Below the pieces are notes generated by a model, which did not search any database, was not told the DNA's origin, and saw only the letters and a program-made list of their open reading frames with translations. 61,970 bases of DNA from an uncultured Fidelibacterota bacterium (GTDB lineage Bacteria > Fidelibacterota > Marinisomatia > Marinisomatales > UBA8229), in assembly GCA_913041945.1 (NCBI GenBank), contig CAJWIT010000005.1, positions 1 through 61,970 on the forward strand, written 5' to 3'. Position numbers and translations under genes: made by a program. The stretch's first letter is position 1. Each line of letters starts with the position of its first letter. Positions 1 through 8,875 of the stretch are shown in pieces.

Positions 1-301
1 CAACGGGATCATAAATCTGCCAGGAGACCTCGCTCTGCCAGGAACCGCCGTCACACGAAATGTTGACATCGGTGGACCTGAGACCGGGGTCATAATCAGG
101 ATGAACTTCCGAAACGATTGAGGTCGGTTCTTCTCCTTGAGGAGCTTTATAGGTTGCTTCCTTTTTTGCATCTTGCACTGATTCAATATCAATTAAGGGT
201 TTATCCTTATTCTCCAACCCAATATCTGCAAAAACAGAAGAAACCATAAAAATGGTTGAAAGGGTTAATATCAATGTTGCTTTAATGTTAAGTAGTTTCA
301 T
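1..301 (-). CDS. Secreted protein, N-terminal part (runs off window edge)
   Basis: Reading on the minus strand from an ATG at 299-301, preceded by an AAGGAG ribosome site, gives 100 codons that run off the left edge. The first ~24 residues form a clear Sec signal peptide (basic start, long hydrophobic stretch, ending VSSVFA before DIG). After a Lys/Glu/Pro-rich linker comes the segment CDGGSWQSEVSWQIYDP. Similar GG-S-W-x-S-E-x-S-W stretches occur as repeats in secreted proteins of Bacteroidetes-like bacteria, so this is probably a large extracellular or surface protein. The catalytic or binding part lies outside the window and no specific function can be assigned. Confidence 0.75.
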   Translation of the reverse strand, partial: MKLLNIKATLILTLSTIFMVSSVFADIGLENKDKPLIDIESVQDAKKEATYKAPQGEEPTSIVSEVHPDYDPGLRSTDVNISCDGGSWQSEVSWQIYDPV

Positions 302-1018
302 TTTCTACTCCTTATTGTTTTATTGTTTATCGTTTATTATTTTGAAAATTTGTGTGGAACACACAGCTTGTGGATATAAGAATTGGGCGCAGAAAGGCCC
401 AGAATGGGGGGTATTTTTACCTGATTGTCTATGAGCGCTAATGAACGCGGTAGAGCAAGTATTAACTATTATACCTATGTCTTACCTCCTATATCGATGG
501 TTTACAAACGTTGGATAAAATACTCCAGCCGTTCATAAAACCAATTGCCCAATGATTATCCACAAAACTCAAAGTCAATATAAAAAGTCAAGGTTTCCCT
601 TACAAGAAAAATAATGGAGGCGCCCTCCAAAATTGACCCAGATCACACTTTTTACAGTCACTCGTCGGTGAATAATGATAAAAATAGTCTCTTTTTATTC
701 TCTTTTTACGTTTCTCTTTACTGATCATCCACGATCTGCAACCATTCACAACTAATTCAAAGAATTAATGAGAATGGGCGCAAAAAATAAAGCACTTATC
801 TCTTTATATCAAGTAAAATCTTTTCCTATAATTTTACACAATCTGCAGCGGCCAAACCTGACTAATCCAAAGTTCACTTCCGCTTATATATATACATAAG
901 GGGTGCTAGGATTTATAATAGGTTGCGAATAAACAGCATATGGTATGGTTGCGATAACTCATTTGAAGTAATTTCCAGTGAAATTATTTATCGTAGATTA
1001 ACATTTAAAGGAATATCA
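302..1018. other. 717-base region without a convincing gene
   Basis: This divergent region separates the minus-strand secreted protein from the plus-strand cysteine synthase and should hold promoters for both. It is AT-rich. A short inverted repeat GGAGG-cgc-CCTCC lies near 616-628. The open frames here (252-434 plus, and the extension of the synthase frame back to 923) have no credible ribosome site or protein-like composition. I could not recognise a riboswitch or small RNA. Confidence 0.5.
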
Positions 1019-1972
1019 ATGTTGCTTAATACAATTTTGGAAACCATCGGGAATACACCAATCGTCCGATGCAATCGGGTCGGATCCGAACTGGACTGTA
1101 CCCTGTATGCCAAGTGTGAATTCCTGAACGCAGGGGGATCCCTGAAAGATCGTATCGGGATCCGCATGATAGAAGAAGCGGAAAAATCCGGTAAAATCAA
1201 ACCTGGCGATACTCTCATTGAACCTACTTCAGGAAATACGGGAATCGGAATGGCGCTCACGGCAGCGGTCAAGGGATACAAGCTCATCATTACAATGCCG
1301 GAAAAAATGAGCATGGAAAAAGAAGTTGTCCTGAAAGCGCTTGGCGCAGAAATCGTTCGGACGCCAACTGAAGCTGCCCATGATGATCCGGAAGGTCTTA
1401 TCGAAGTGGCAAAGCGCCTGAATAAGGAAATACCCAATTCACACATTCTTGACCAATACGCCAACCCCAATAACACTGACGCTCATTATTACGGAACTGC
1501 AGAAGAAATCCTGGAAGAATTTGGTGCTGATCTTCACATGGTGGTCATAGGAGTTGGAACCGGTGGTACAATTACTGGAGTTGCAAAAAGATTGAAGGAG
1601 ACAATCCCGAATGTCCAGGTCATTGGTGTAGACCCATACGGATCGATTCTTGGCGGCGGTGATGAAGTGTTTCCATACCATGTGGAAGGAATCGGGTACG
1701 ACTTTTTCCCCGATGTGCTCGACAATTCACTCGTAGATGAGTACGTGAAAATAAACGATGAAGATTCATTTAACATGGCTAGAAGACTTATCCGTGAGGA
1801 AGGTTTATTAGTTGGTGGATCCAGCGGTTCGGTTGCGTGGGCAGCCCTCCAAACTGCAAAGAAACTGGATAAAGATCAGAATTGCCTGATGATACTGGCG
1901 GATGGAATCCGGAATTATTTAGGAAAATTCGTTTCCGATGAATGGATGAAGAAACAGGGATTTGATGATTAA
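1019..1972 (+). CDS. Cysteine synthase / cystathionine beta-synthase family, catalytic core
   Basis: This 317-residue fold-type II PLP enzyme replaces the hydroxyl or O-acetyl group of serine with a thiol to make cysteine or cystathionine. K43 in SLKDR is the predicted PLP lysine, SGNTG (71-75) holds the substrate loop, GTGGT (180-184) cups the phosphate and GGSSGS lies at 267-272. The motif around 145-160 ([16 protein letters not shown]) and the C-terminal [12 protein letters not shown] resemble cystathionine beta-synthases more than CysK. The heme-binding segment and the regulatory CBS-domain pair are absent. The open frame extends to 923, but the ATG at 1019 has AAAGGA upstream and matches the family start. 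It overlaps the next gene by 8 bases. Choice of sulfur acceptor is not decidable. Confidence 0.9.
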   Translation: MLLNTILETIGNTPIVRCNRVGSELDCTLYAKCEFLNAGGSLKDRIGIRMIEEAEKSGKIKPGDTLIEPTSGNTGIGMALTAAVKGYKLIITMPEKMSMEKEVVLKALGAEIVRTPTEAAHDDPEGLIEVAKRLNKEIPNSHILDQYANPNNTDAHYYGTAEEILEEFGADLHMVVIGVGTGGTITGVAKRLKETIPNVQVIGVDPYGSILGGGDEVFPYHVEGIGYDFFPDVLDNSLVDEYVKINDEDSFNMARRLIREEGLLVGGSSGSVAWAALQTAKKLDKDQNCLMILADGIRNYLGKFVSDEWMKKQGFDD

Positions 1973-2738
1973 GAACAAAATAATTAAGCTATTCCGGACC
2001 AACTTTTGGTCCCTCCTATTTTCATTTTTCCTGATATCAATCATTCGTCCCCAGGCACCTGATGAGCGCGGGTATATCGTAAAAATCGGTGACCCCTGCC
2101 CGGATTTCAAGTTGGAATTTGCCGATGGTTCCTACACCACTGCTAAAGAACTCAAGGGTAAAGTCATCATGTATCAATTCACTGCCAGCTGGTGCTCAGT
2201 ATGCATAAAAGAAATGCCCCATATTGAAAAAGATGTCTGGGGGGTATACAAAGACCTGGGGCTGGTGGTTATTGGGATTGATAGAGATGAACCGGTACAA
2301 ACGGTTCGTAAATTTGCAAAGGAGACTCATATCTCCTATCCCCTTGCCCTGGATCCCGGTGCCAACATTTTCGGATTATTTGCCCACAAAGAAAGCGGTG
2401 TCACCCGGAATATCATCATAAATCCAGAAGGAGAAATTGTCTTTCTCACTCGATTGTTCGATCCGGAGGAATTCAAAAAAATGATCCAGGTTATTCACTC
2501 CGAACTGGAGAATTCAGTCACCCAGGAGCAAATCCATCTAGGACAGGAAAAATTATCGTTGGAGGGCCAATTAACTGAATTAGACAACTCTATACAGGAA
2601 AAGGATAACGATAAAGGACTGAAAAACACAATTCATGAACAGAGAAAAAATATATTTGCAAAGATTAGAGACATTAAAAAAGAGGAAGAAAAAGTTCGAC
2701 AGAAAAAAGAAAAACTCAGGGAAATCAAAGCAAGCTGA
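1965..2738 (+). CDS. TlpA/ResA-like thioredoxin-fold protein with C-terminal coiled coil
   Basis: This 257-residue protein has an N-terminal hydrophobic segment (~12-30), probably a signal anchor or signal peptide, which places the rest in the periplasm. Residues ~40-185 are an AhpC/TSA-Redoxin domain with the WCSVC redox motif (C77, C80) and the cis-Pro region in the SYPLAL stretch, typical of disulfide reductases such as TlpA and ResA. Residues ~190-257 are highly charged (Glu/Lys/Gln) and look like a coiled coil, an unusual tail for this family. The ATG at 1965 overlaps the synthase stop by 8 bases, so the two are probably coupled. A TTG one codon earlier is possible. The substrate is unknown. 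Confidence 0.82.
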   Translation: MIKNKIIKLFRTNFWSLLFSFFLISIIRPQAPDERGYIVKIGDPCPDFKLEFADGSYTTAKELKGKVIMYQFTASWCSVCIKEMPHIEKDVWGVYKDLGLVVIGIDRDEPVQTVRKFAKETHISYPLALDPGANIFGLFAHKESGVTRNIIINPEGEIVFLTRLFDPEEFKKMIQVIHSELENSVTQEQIHLGQEKLSLEGQLTELDNSIQEKDNDKGLKNTIHEQRKNIFAKIRDIKKEEEKVRQKKEKLREIKAS

Positions 2739-2743
2739 TGCAC

Positions 2744-4570
2744 CTATTTATTATTCATAAAATTTTGGGCCGCCTTAATTACTTCCTTTGCGGTTTTCTT
2801 CGGTATCCGAACCTTTTCTGAAACAATTTTATAATTAGTTTTTGCTATACCTTTTATATCTGAAAACTCAACAAATAATGTTTTCATGCGCTTTGGACCT
2901 ATGCCTGGAATTGATTTAAATATTGAGTCAGTTATGCTTTGGGTCCGTTTCTGGCGCTGAAATTCAATAGCAAACCTATGGGCTTCATCACGAATCTTCC
3001 GGAGATATATTAGTCCTGCTGATTGTTTTGAAATAGTCTGTGAGTCAGAACACCCCGGCAAAAATACCTCCTCCAATCGTTTTGCCAATCCCACAACAGC
3101 AATATAATCCAACCCAAGTTCCCTCAACGCAGAGACGGCCATAGAGAGCTGCCCCTTCCCTCCATCGACCAATATGAGGTCAGGAAGCTTTCCCTTTTCT
3201 TTTTGCACACGCTTATACCGGCGGAACACAACTTCACGCATGGCTGCAAAATCATCAATTCCCGCCACTGTTTTTACAGTGAATTTCCGGTACATATTTC
3301 TTCGGGATTTTCCATCAATAAAACAAACCATGGATCCCACCGTGTTGGTTCCTCCCAAATGAGAGATATCAAACGCTTCAATATGCCGCGGCGGTGCTTT
3401 CAATTGCAGATCATCCTGAAGTTGTTTGAGAGAATTGGGAATATACTCCATACGTTTTTTTCGTTCCAGGATCCATTCACCTAAGAGCAGCTTGGCATTT
3501 TGGAATGCAATCCGTATTTCCTTTGCTTTTTCTCCACGCTGTGGATATGTAAAATGAACGGCACCCTGGCGTTTTTGCCGTAACCATTCAAGGAGCTCCT
3601 TTTCATCATCCGGTGTAAGTGGAAGAGAAATTTCCTTTGGAATAAAATCGCTGTCCAGATAAAACCTCCCTATGACGAACCGAAGAACTTCATTGTCATC
3701 ATCCTGAGACTTTAAAGGGATTTTTTCCCTGCTGAACAAACGTCCCTGACGAATCCGAACAATTACGACAAAACCAAATTCACTCTCCCGTGCAAGTGCA
3801 AACACATCCCTATTTTCGAATTTTGCTGTTAATTTTCTCTGCCGTTCCTTGAAACTTTTTACAGCTTTTAATTGATCCCGGAATCGCCCGGCATCCTCAT
3901 AACGCAATGTGCCTGCTGCTGCTTCCATCCTATCTAAGAGATAGTTTTCTGTCTCCTGTGTCTGACCATGAAGGAACTGAATAACGTGTTTGATCATCCT
4001 GTTGTATTCCTCCCTGCTTACCAGGCCTTGGCAAGGACCTTCGCATTTTTTGATGTGGTAATCCAGACATAAAGATATCTTTTGCTGTCGTACAATTTCA
4101 TCATCCATAAAAAAACTGCAACTGCGAATCTGATAAATTTTATGAAGCATCTTTAAAATTTGCCGCAGGTAGCGTATATCTGTGTAGGGACCAAAATATT
4201 TTGACCCGTCTTGCACAATATCCCTGGTTAAGAACACCTGCGGATAAGGTTCGTTAGTGATCCGGATGAAGGGATAGGATTTATCATCTTTCAGATCGAT
4301 GTTATATTTTGGTTTGTGCTGTTTAATAAGATTGGCTTCCGTGAACAGAGCTTCTACTTCACTGGAAACTACGATCCACTCCAAGTCTGAAATCCGTTTG
4401 ATCATGGATTGGTTTTTCGGAGTCTGATACTTATTCTTCTGGAAATAGGACCGAACCCGGTTTCGGAGATTTTTTGCCTTCCCGATATAGATCAGGTTAT
4501 CCTGTTTATTTTTGAAAAGATAGACACCTGGATCAGTGGGAAGTTTCTTTATCTTTGAAGTAATATCCAT
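2744..4570 (-). CDS. uvrC: Excinuclease ABC subunit C
   Basis: UvrC makes the dual incisions around bulky DNA lesions after UvrAB loading. The 608 residues match the family length. The N-terminal GIY-YIG nuclease (GVYLF at 15-19, YIGKAKNLRNRV at 28-39) makes the 3' cut. A UVR motif for UvrB contact lies around 200-240. The RNase H-like nuclease (FDISHLGG, then LVDGGKGQL) makes the 5' cut. The C-terminus has helix-hairpin-helix motifs (SIPGIGPKRMKTL). It ends 6 bases from the convergent thioredoxin-like gene and stands alone; uvrA and uvrB are not in this window. Confidence 0.97.
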   Translation of the reverse strand: MDITSKIKKLPTDPGVYLFKNKQDNLIYIGKAKNLRNRVRSYFQKNKYQTPKNQSMIKRISDLEWIVVSSEVEALFTEANLIKQHKPKYNIDLKDDKSYPFIRITNEPYPQVFLTRDIVQDGSKYFGPYTDIRYLRQILKMLHKIYQIRSCSFFMDDEIVRQQKISLCLDYHIKKCEGPCQGLVSREEYNRMIKHVIQFLHGQTQETENYLLDRMEAAAGTLRYEDAGRFRDQLKAVKSFKERQRKLTAKFENRDVFALARESEFGFVVIVRIRQGRLFSREKIPLKSQDDDNEVLRFVIGRFYLDSDFIPKEISLPLTPDDEKELLEWLRQKRQGAVHFTYPQRGEKAKEIRIAFQNAKLLLGEWILERKKRMEYIPNSLKQLQDDLQLKAPPRHIEAFDISHLGGTNTVGSMVCFIDGKSRRNMYRKFTVKTVAGIDDFAAMREVVFRRYKRVQKEKGKLPDLILVDGGKGQLSMAVSALRELGLDYIAVVGLAKRLEEVFLPGCSDSQTISKQSAGLIYLRKIRDEAHRFAIEFQRQKRTQSITDSIFKSIPGIGPKRMKTLFVEFSDIKGIAKTNYKIVSEKVRIPKKTAKEVIKAAQNFMNNK

Positions 4571-4716
4571 TTTCTATGGGTAAAATTGGGAAATAAAGAA
4601 ATCTAAGGAAAGAGGAAAGAAGGTAAAATTAGGTAGACCATTCAAAGAAATAAAAAAATGATCTGCCTTTATCTAAATCATTAAATCAAATAAATCGTTC
4701 GGTTTTTCTCCCCATT

Positions 4717-5124
4717 TTATTTGGGTTTCTGCGCTAATTCCACAAGGACACCACCCGTGCTTTTCGGGTGAATAAAAACGACCCGATTCTCCTCTGCTCC
4801 TTTCAGCGGCACATCGTTGATTAGTTGAATATCAGCCTGTTTCAACTCTGATATCGCTTCTTCTATATTTTCTACTTCCAGACAGATATGGTGAATTCCG
4901 GATCCTTTTTTTTTGAGAAATTTTGCAATGGACGATTCTTGACCGGTTTGCTCCAATAATTCCACCTTACCCCTTCCGGTATCGTAAATATCAGTGATCA
5001 CTCCCTCCCTTTCAACTATTTCCCTGTGTGTACGGTCTAGCTTCAGCACCTGTCTCCAAAACGGTGCAATTTTATCTATACTTTCTGTAGCAATGCCTAT
5101 GTGTTCTATTCCTAATATTTTCAA
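4717..5124 (-). CDS. mce: Methylmalonyl-CoA epimerase
   Basis: This 135-residue vicinal-oxygen-chelate protein is likely to interconvert (R)- and (S)-methylmalonyl-CoA in propionate or branched-chain degradation. Metal-ligand histidines are visible in EHIGIA near the start and in the second repeat (GIHHICLEV). The C-terminal FIHPKSTGGVLVEL is characteristic of the epimerase rather than glyoxalase I. The start is TTG at 5122-5124, the position expected for the conserved MKILGIEHIGIA opening. It lies 54 bases after an enoyl-CoA hydratase gene, consistent with an acyl-CoA degradation cluster. The methylmalonyl-CoA mutase is not in the window. Confidence 0.9.
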   Translation of the reverse strand: MKILGIEHIGIATESIDKIAPFWRQVLKLDRTHREIVEREGVITDIYDTGRGKVELLEQTGQESSIAKFLKKKGSGIHHICLEVENIEEAISELKQADIQLINDVPLKGAEENRVVFIHPKSTGGVLVELAQKPK

Positions 5125-5178
5125 TTTTTCTTCAATTCACTTTGGACATATTATTATTTCAGTGAGACTATCCTTCAC

Positions 5179-5952
5179 TTAATTACGAAAATCCGGCTTT
5201 CGCTTCTCAACAAAAGCAGTGAGACCTTCATCCGTTTCGCCACTCCCAAAAAGTTCACTGAATGCTTTGACTTCCAAGTCCAATCCCTCATCCAATGTTA
5301 TGTCCATTCCTTTGTTAATGCACTCTAAAGAAATACGAATTGCTTCCGGTCCATTTTTCAGGATGGATTGAGCAACCTCGCAGGATTTATCTAATAATTT
5401 ATCTAACGGAGCCACATGGTTTACCAAGCCAATATCCAGGGCTTCCTTTGCTGTGATCATCTCACCTCCTGTGATAATTTCCACAGCTTTCCCTTTTCCT
5501 ACCAATCGCGGTAAACGCTGGGTTCCGCCCCAACCCGGAATAATACCTAAACGGACTTCCGGCTGAGCAAACCGGGCATTTTCACCAGCGATACGAATAT
5601 GGCACGCTAAACTGATTTCACATCCTCCACCAAGGGCAAACCCATTTACTGCTGCAATGACCGGCTTTGGTGAATTCTCAATGATTCGAGTTAAATCCTG
5701 TCCGCTCTTCCCAAATTCCAGTGCTTCGGATGGTTTCATCTTTTGCATGGCTTTTATATCCGCCCCGGCGATGAATGCCTTTTCTCCTGCTCCTGTCAGG
5801 ATAATAACTCCAACTTGTGAATCTGCAATACAGGATTCAAACGCTTCCTTCAATTCAGATATTACTTCCAGATTCATCGCATTGAGGGCATCCTGCCGAT
5901 CTATGGTTACGATAGCAATATGGTCTTTTATCTCTACTCGAATGTACTTCAT
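5179..5952 (-). CDS. Enoyl-CoA hydratase/isomerase (crotonase family)
   Basis: This 257-residue crotonase-fold enzyme probably adds water to trans-2-enoyl-CoA. The oxyanion-hole segments are present: AFIAGADI near residue 60 and GFALGGGCEI near 105. The catalytic glutamates are expected in GGCEISLACH and in the PEVRLGIIPGWGGTQRL region, the classic crotonase signature. The ATG follows GGAGACCGG closely. The next gene is methylmalonyl-CoA epimerase, which suggests fatty-acid or branched-chain amino-acid breakdown. Crotonase specificity cannot be read reliably, so a 3-hydroxybutyryl-CoA dehydratase role is equally possible. Confidence 0.88.
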   Translation of the reverse strand: MKYIRVEIKDHIAIVTIDRQDALNAMNLEVISELKEAFESCIADSQVGVIILTGAGEKAFIAGADIKAMQKMKPSEALEFGKSGQDLTRIIENSPKPVIAAVNGFALGGGCEISLACHIRIAGENARFAQPEVRLGIIPGWGGTQRLPRLVGKGKAVEIITGGEMITAKEALDIGLVNHVAPLDKLLDKSCEVAQSILKNGPEAIRISLECINKGMDITLDEGLDLEVKAFSELFGSGETDEGLTAFVEKRKPDFRN

Positions 5953-5982
5953 CCGGTCTCCATTTATACGATAAAGGTTAAT

Positions 5983-7452
5983 TTATCTTCTGAACGTCCG
6001 GCTAAACAGAACCACAACTGTAAAAATCTCAAGTCTCCCCAGCAACATACAAAAAGTAAGAAGCCATTTACCAACACCAGGCATCAAAGCATAATTGTCA
6101 GTTGGGCCAAATTCCCCCAATGCAGGACCAATGTTGCCCAAAGCTGATGCTGCAACCCCCATGGATGATTTAAGATCGATATTTAAAGTCGTTAGAAAAA
6201 ATGAGGTAAATACAAAAATAAAGACATAAAAAAGAAAAAAACCCAATGTGTTGCGAATAACATCTCCACTGATATAACCCTTCCCGATCCGAATCGGGAT
6301 AATTGCTTTAGCATGCAGCATTCTTCGAGTTTCCAACGCTGCATATTTCAGTATCAGCATCACTCGAACAATCTTCATCCCTCCTCCGGTTGATCCACCC
6401 ATGCTACCGACAAACATAAGTATTAAAATGAGAAACTGGGCAAAAAACGCCCATAATTCATAATCTGCGGTTCCATATCCGGTTGTAGTGAGAATGGAAA
6501 CTGTTTGGAACAATGAATCACTGAAACAGGCATGTGACCAATTCCCTGATCTAATCACAAGGCTGATAGTCAACACCACCGTGACAAGTGCGATTAACCC
6601 AAAATAGGTCAAAAATTCACTATTCCTGAAATAGGATTTAATATCTCCTGTAATTGCCCGGAAATGGAGGGAAAAATTCACACCTGCGATGAACATAAAA
6701 AAGATTATTATATAATGAATGCCCACATTATCATAAAATCCAATACTGGCATTTTTGGTAGAGAATCCCCCGGTTGGCATAGTGGTAAACGAATGACAAA
6801 CAGCATCAAACCAATTCATACCTGCTATCTGTAACATTATAATTTCTGCTATAGTGATACCAATATAAATCATCCATAGATATTTAGCTGTTTCACGAAC
6901 CCTGGGGCGAATTTTATCTGAAACGGGGCCTGGAACTTCAGCTTTAAAAAGCTGTACTCCACCCACTCCTAAAAGCGGAAGAATAGCAATGGTAAAAACA
7001 ATGATACCCATCCCTCCAATCCACTGAATAAACGAACGCCAAAAAAGAATCCCATGGGGTAAACTCTCAATTCCATTGGGCAGATGAGGTAATGTTACGG
7101 GATTCCCGATTATGGTGGCACCTGTTGTTGTCACCCCAGACATTGATTCAAAAAAAGCATCCGTAATATTTGGGATTGCTCCGCTTAGATAAAACGGTAA
7201 CGCACCGACGATTCCGGTAATAATCCAGGCAAAAGTTACTATGGCAAATCCATCTTTATTTGTAACAGAATACCCTTTTCTGGTAAAAAACCAGATCGGT
7301 AAACCAATAATAATTGATATTGCAAATGAATAAAGAAATCCGGAAAGATCACTTTCACCAAAGCCAAAAGCAATGCCCGCTGGAATGAGCATGGAAATTC
7401 CCAACAGGGTCAACAAAGCTGCCAAGATATTTAAGATGGACCTTATGTTCAT
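5983..7452 (-). CDS. trkH: Trk potassium uptake system, membrane subunit TrkH
   Basis: This 489-residue polytopic membrane protein of the TrkH/KtrB family is the potassium-conducting subunit. The repeated M1-P-M2 units carry filter-like segments: SMSGVTTTGATI (~105), FTTMPTGGFST (~223), TVSILTTTGYGTADY (~320) and, in the fourth repeat, ALGNIGPALG (~440). It begins inside the trkA stop region (4-base overlap), so both subunits are made from one message. Function requires the cytoplasmic TrkA partner encoded directly upstream. Confidence 0.95.
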   Translation of the reverse strand: MNIRSILNILAALLTLLGISMLIPAGIAFGFGESDLSGFLYSFAISIIIGLPIWFFTRKGYSVTNKDGFAIVTFAWIITGIVGALPFYLSGAIPNITDAFFESMSGVTTTGATIIGNPVTLPHLPNGIESLPHGILFWRSFIQWIGGMGIIVFTIAILPLLGVGGVQLFKAEVPGPVSDKIRPRVRETAKYLWMIYIGITIAEIIMLQIAGMNWFDAVCHSFTTMPTGGFSTKNASIGFYDNVGIHYIIIFFMFIAGVNFSLHFRAITGDIKSYFRNSEFLTYFGLIALVTVVLTISLVIRSGNWSHACFSDSLFQTVSILTTTGYGTADYELWAFFAQFLILILMFVGSMGGSTGGGMKIVRVMLILKYAALETRRMLHAKAIIPIRIGKGYISGDVIRNTLGFFLFYVFIFVFTSFFLTTLNIDLKSSMGVAASALGNIGPALGEFGPTDNYALMPGVGKWLLTFCMLLGRLEIFTVVVLFSRTFRR

Positions 7453-8798
7453 GGTTTAATGAATAGTTTCCGAAGTTTTGGCACCGCTTTATTTTTTGCA
7501 AAAACAAGGACAGTATCTTCATGAGTCAATTGAGAATCTCCACGGGCAATACTAAGATGTCCATGGTGGTTAATTACACCGACAATGCTTTCTTTTGGGT
7601 AATCAATTTCCGAAAGGGGAAATTGTGTCACCCGGCTGCCGGGTTCAGGCATAATTTCAATTACCTCAACATCCAATTCATCAAAAGTAATGAGAGAAAC
7701 CTCAGACTGATCACTTCGAATTTCCCTAATTATTGTATTCACCGTGGACATATTCTTACTGACAACTGCACCAATCCCAATTTCCTGAATGATAGGTAAA
7801 TAATCGGTGGTGACCATATGCATTATTGCTTGTTTTACTCCTAAATGATGGGCTAAAAAGCCAGACAGAAGATTTGTTCTTTCGTTTTCCGTCACAGCAA
7901 TGTAACTGTCAATTTCATGGACGTTTTCTGATTTCAAGAATTCCACATCAGTTCCATCGGCATGTATCACCATTGTATCTTGAAGTTGATTTGCAATTAT
8001 TCCGGCTTTATCTCGACGGTTTTCCACCATTCTGACTGACATCTTATCCTGCAATTCTTCTGCAAGAGACCTCCCAATTTTACTTCCACCAGAAATCATG
8101 ATGCGTTTTGTTTTCACTGCAGGTATTCCAATTAATTCCAGCAAATTCTCCAATCGCTTTGTTTTTACTATGAAATTAACTGTCGAATTTTCCTCAAAAA
8201 TAAAATCACCCCAAGGGATTACAGTATTACCATTTTTCTTTACCGATACAACACCGAATTTAAAATCGGTACAGCTTTCACATAATGACCGAACAGAGCT
8301 CCCCACAATTTTACAATCTGCGTTTATCCGGAGCCCTATCATTAACAGCCTGCCTCCTTCAAATTCCTTTATATGTTTTGCGTAGGGATGGCATACCAAC
8401 CGGACAATTTCCTCGCAAACGACTTTCTCCGGATGAATAGTTAAATCCACACCGAATTTCTCGGGACGAATAATAGAATCACGCTCACTATATTGTTGGT
8501 TCCTGAGCCTGGCAATTATTTTTTTAGCTCCCAAGACATGTGCCTGCTGAGAAGAAATCAGGTTTACTTCATCCGATCTTGTGAGAGCCAATACATAATC
8601 TGCTCCCTCAACATTTGCTTTCAATAAGTTTTTCGGACTTGCACCATTCCCTTCCACAACGATTACATCCAGATGTTCAGTAGCTCGGCGACATTTTAAT
8701 GGATCAATGTCAATAATCGTAATATCAAAATTCTCCTGACTGAGTGCTTTTGCTACATGGAACCCAACCTCTCCTACTCCAATAATAATAATTCTCAT
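7449..8798 (-). CDS. trkA: Trk potassium uptake system, peripheral NAD-binding subunit TrkA
   Basis: This 449-residue protein has the duplicated RCK layout of TrkA. The first Rossmann unit begins IIIGVGEVGFHVAKAL, is followed by a TrkA_C unit, then a second Rossmann unit (MISGGSKIGRSLAEEL, ~232) and a second TrkA_C unit at the C-terminus. It binds NAD(H) and nucleotides on the cytoplasmic face of TrkH and gates potassium uptake. The second GxGxxG loop is degenerate (GGSKIG), as is common in the distal half. The gene is coupled to trkH by a 4-base overlap. Confidence 0.95.
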   Translation of the reverse strand: MRIIIIGVGEVGFHVAKALSQENFDITIIDIDPLKCRRATEHLDVIVVEGNGASPKNLLKANVEGADYVLALTRSDEVNLISSQQAHVLGAKKIIARLRNQQYSERDSIIRPEKFGVDLTIHPEKVVCEEIVRLVCHPYAKHIKEFEGGRLLMIGLRINADCKIVGSSVRSLCESCTDFKFGVVSVKKNGNTVIPWGDFIFEENSTVNFIVKTKRLENLLELIGIPAVKTKRIMISGGSKIGRSLAEELQDKMSVRMVENRRDKAGIIANQLQDTMVIHADGTDVEFLKSENVHEIDSYIAVTENERTNLLSGFLAHHLGVKQAIMHMVTTDYLPIIQEIGIGAVVSKNMSTVNTIIREIRSDQSEVSLITFDELDVEVIEIMPEPGSRVTQFPLSEIDYPKESIVGVINHHGHLSIARGDSQLTHEDTVLVFAKNKAVPKLRKLFIKP

Positions 8799-8875
8799 AT
8801 AAAATCCTTTCGCCAGATTTGGACAATTGTTAAATCTACAATAAACATAGAAAAAAAGGTAAAAGAATAAACCCC

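Noticed and set aside
252-434. Plus-strand frame of 60 codons
   Set aside because: It overlaps the signal-peptide start of the minus-strand secreted protein, has no ribosome site, and its composition looks like read-through of AT-rich DNA.
614-790. A plus-strand frame starting ATGGAGGCG and crossing one TGA, considered as a second selenoprotein
   Set aside because: No SECIS-like hairpin, ribosome site or recognisable motif; the predicted peptide is short and not protein-like.
988-1476. Minus-strand frame of 162 codons opposite the cysteine synthase
   Set aside because: The plus-strand frame shows an intact enzyme family; the opposite frame is a shadow without a recognisable domain or ribosome site.
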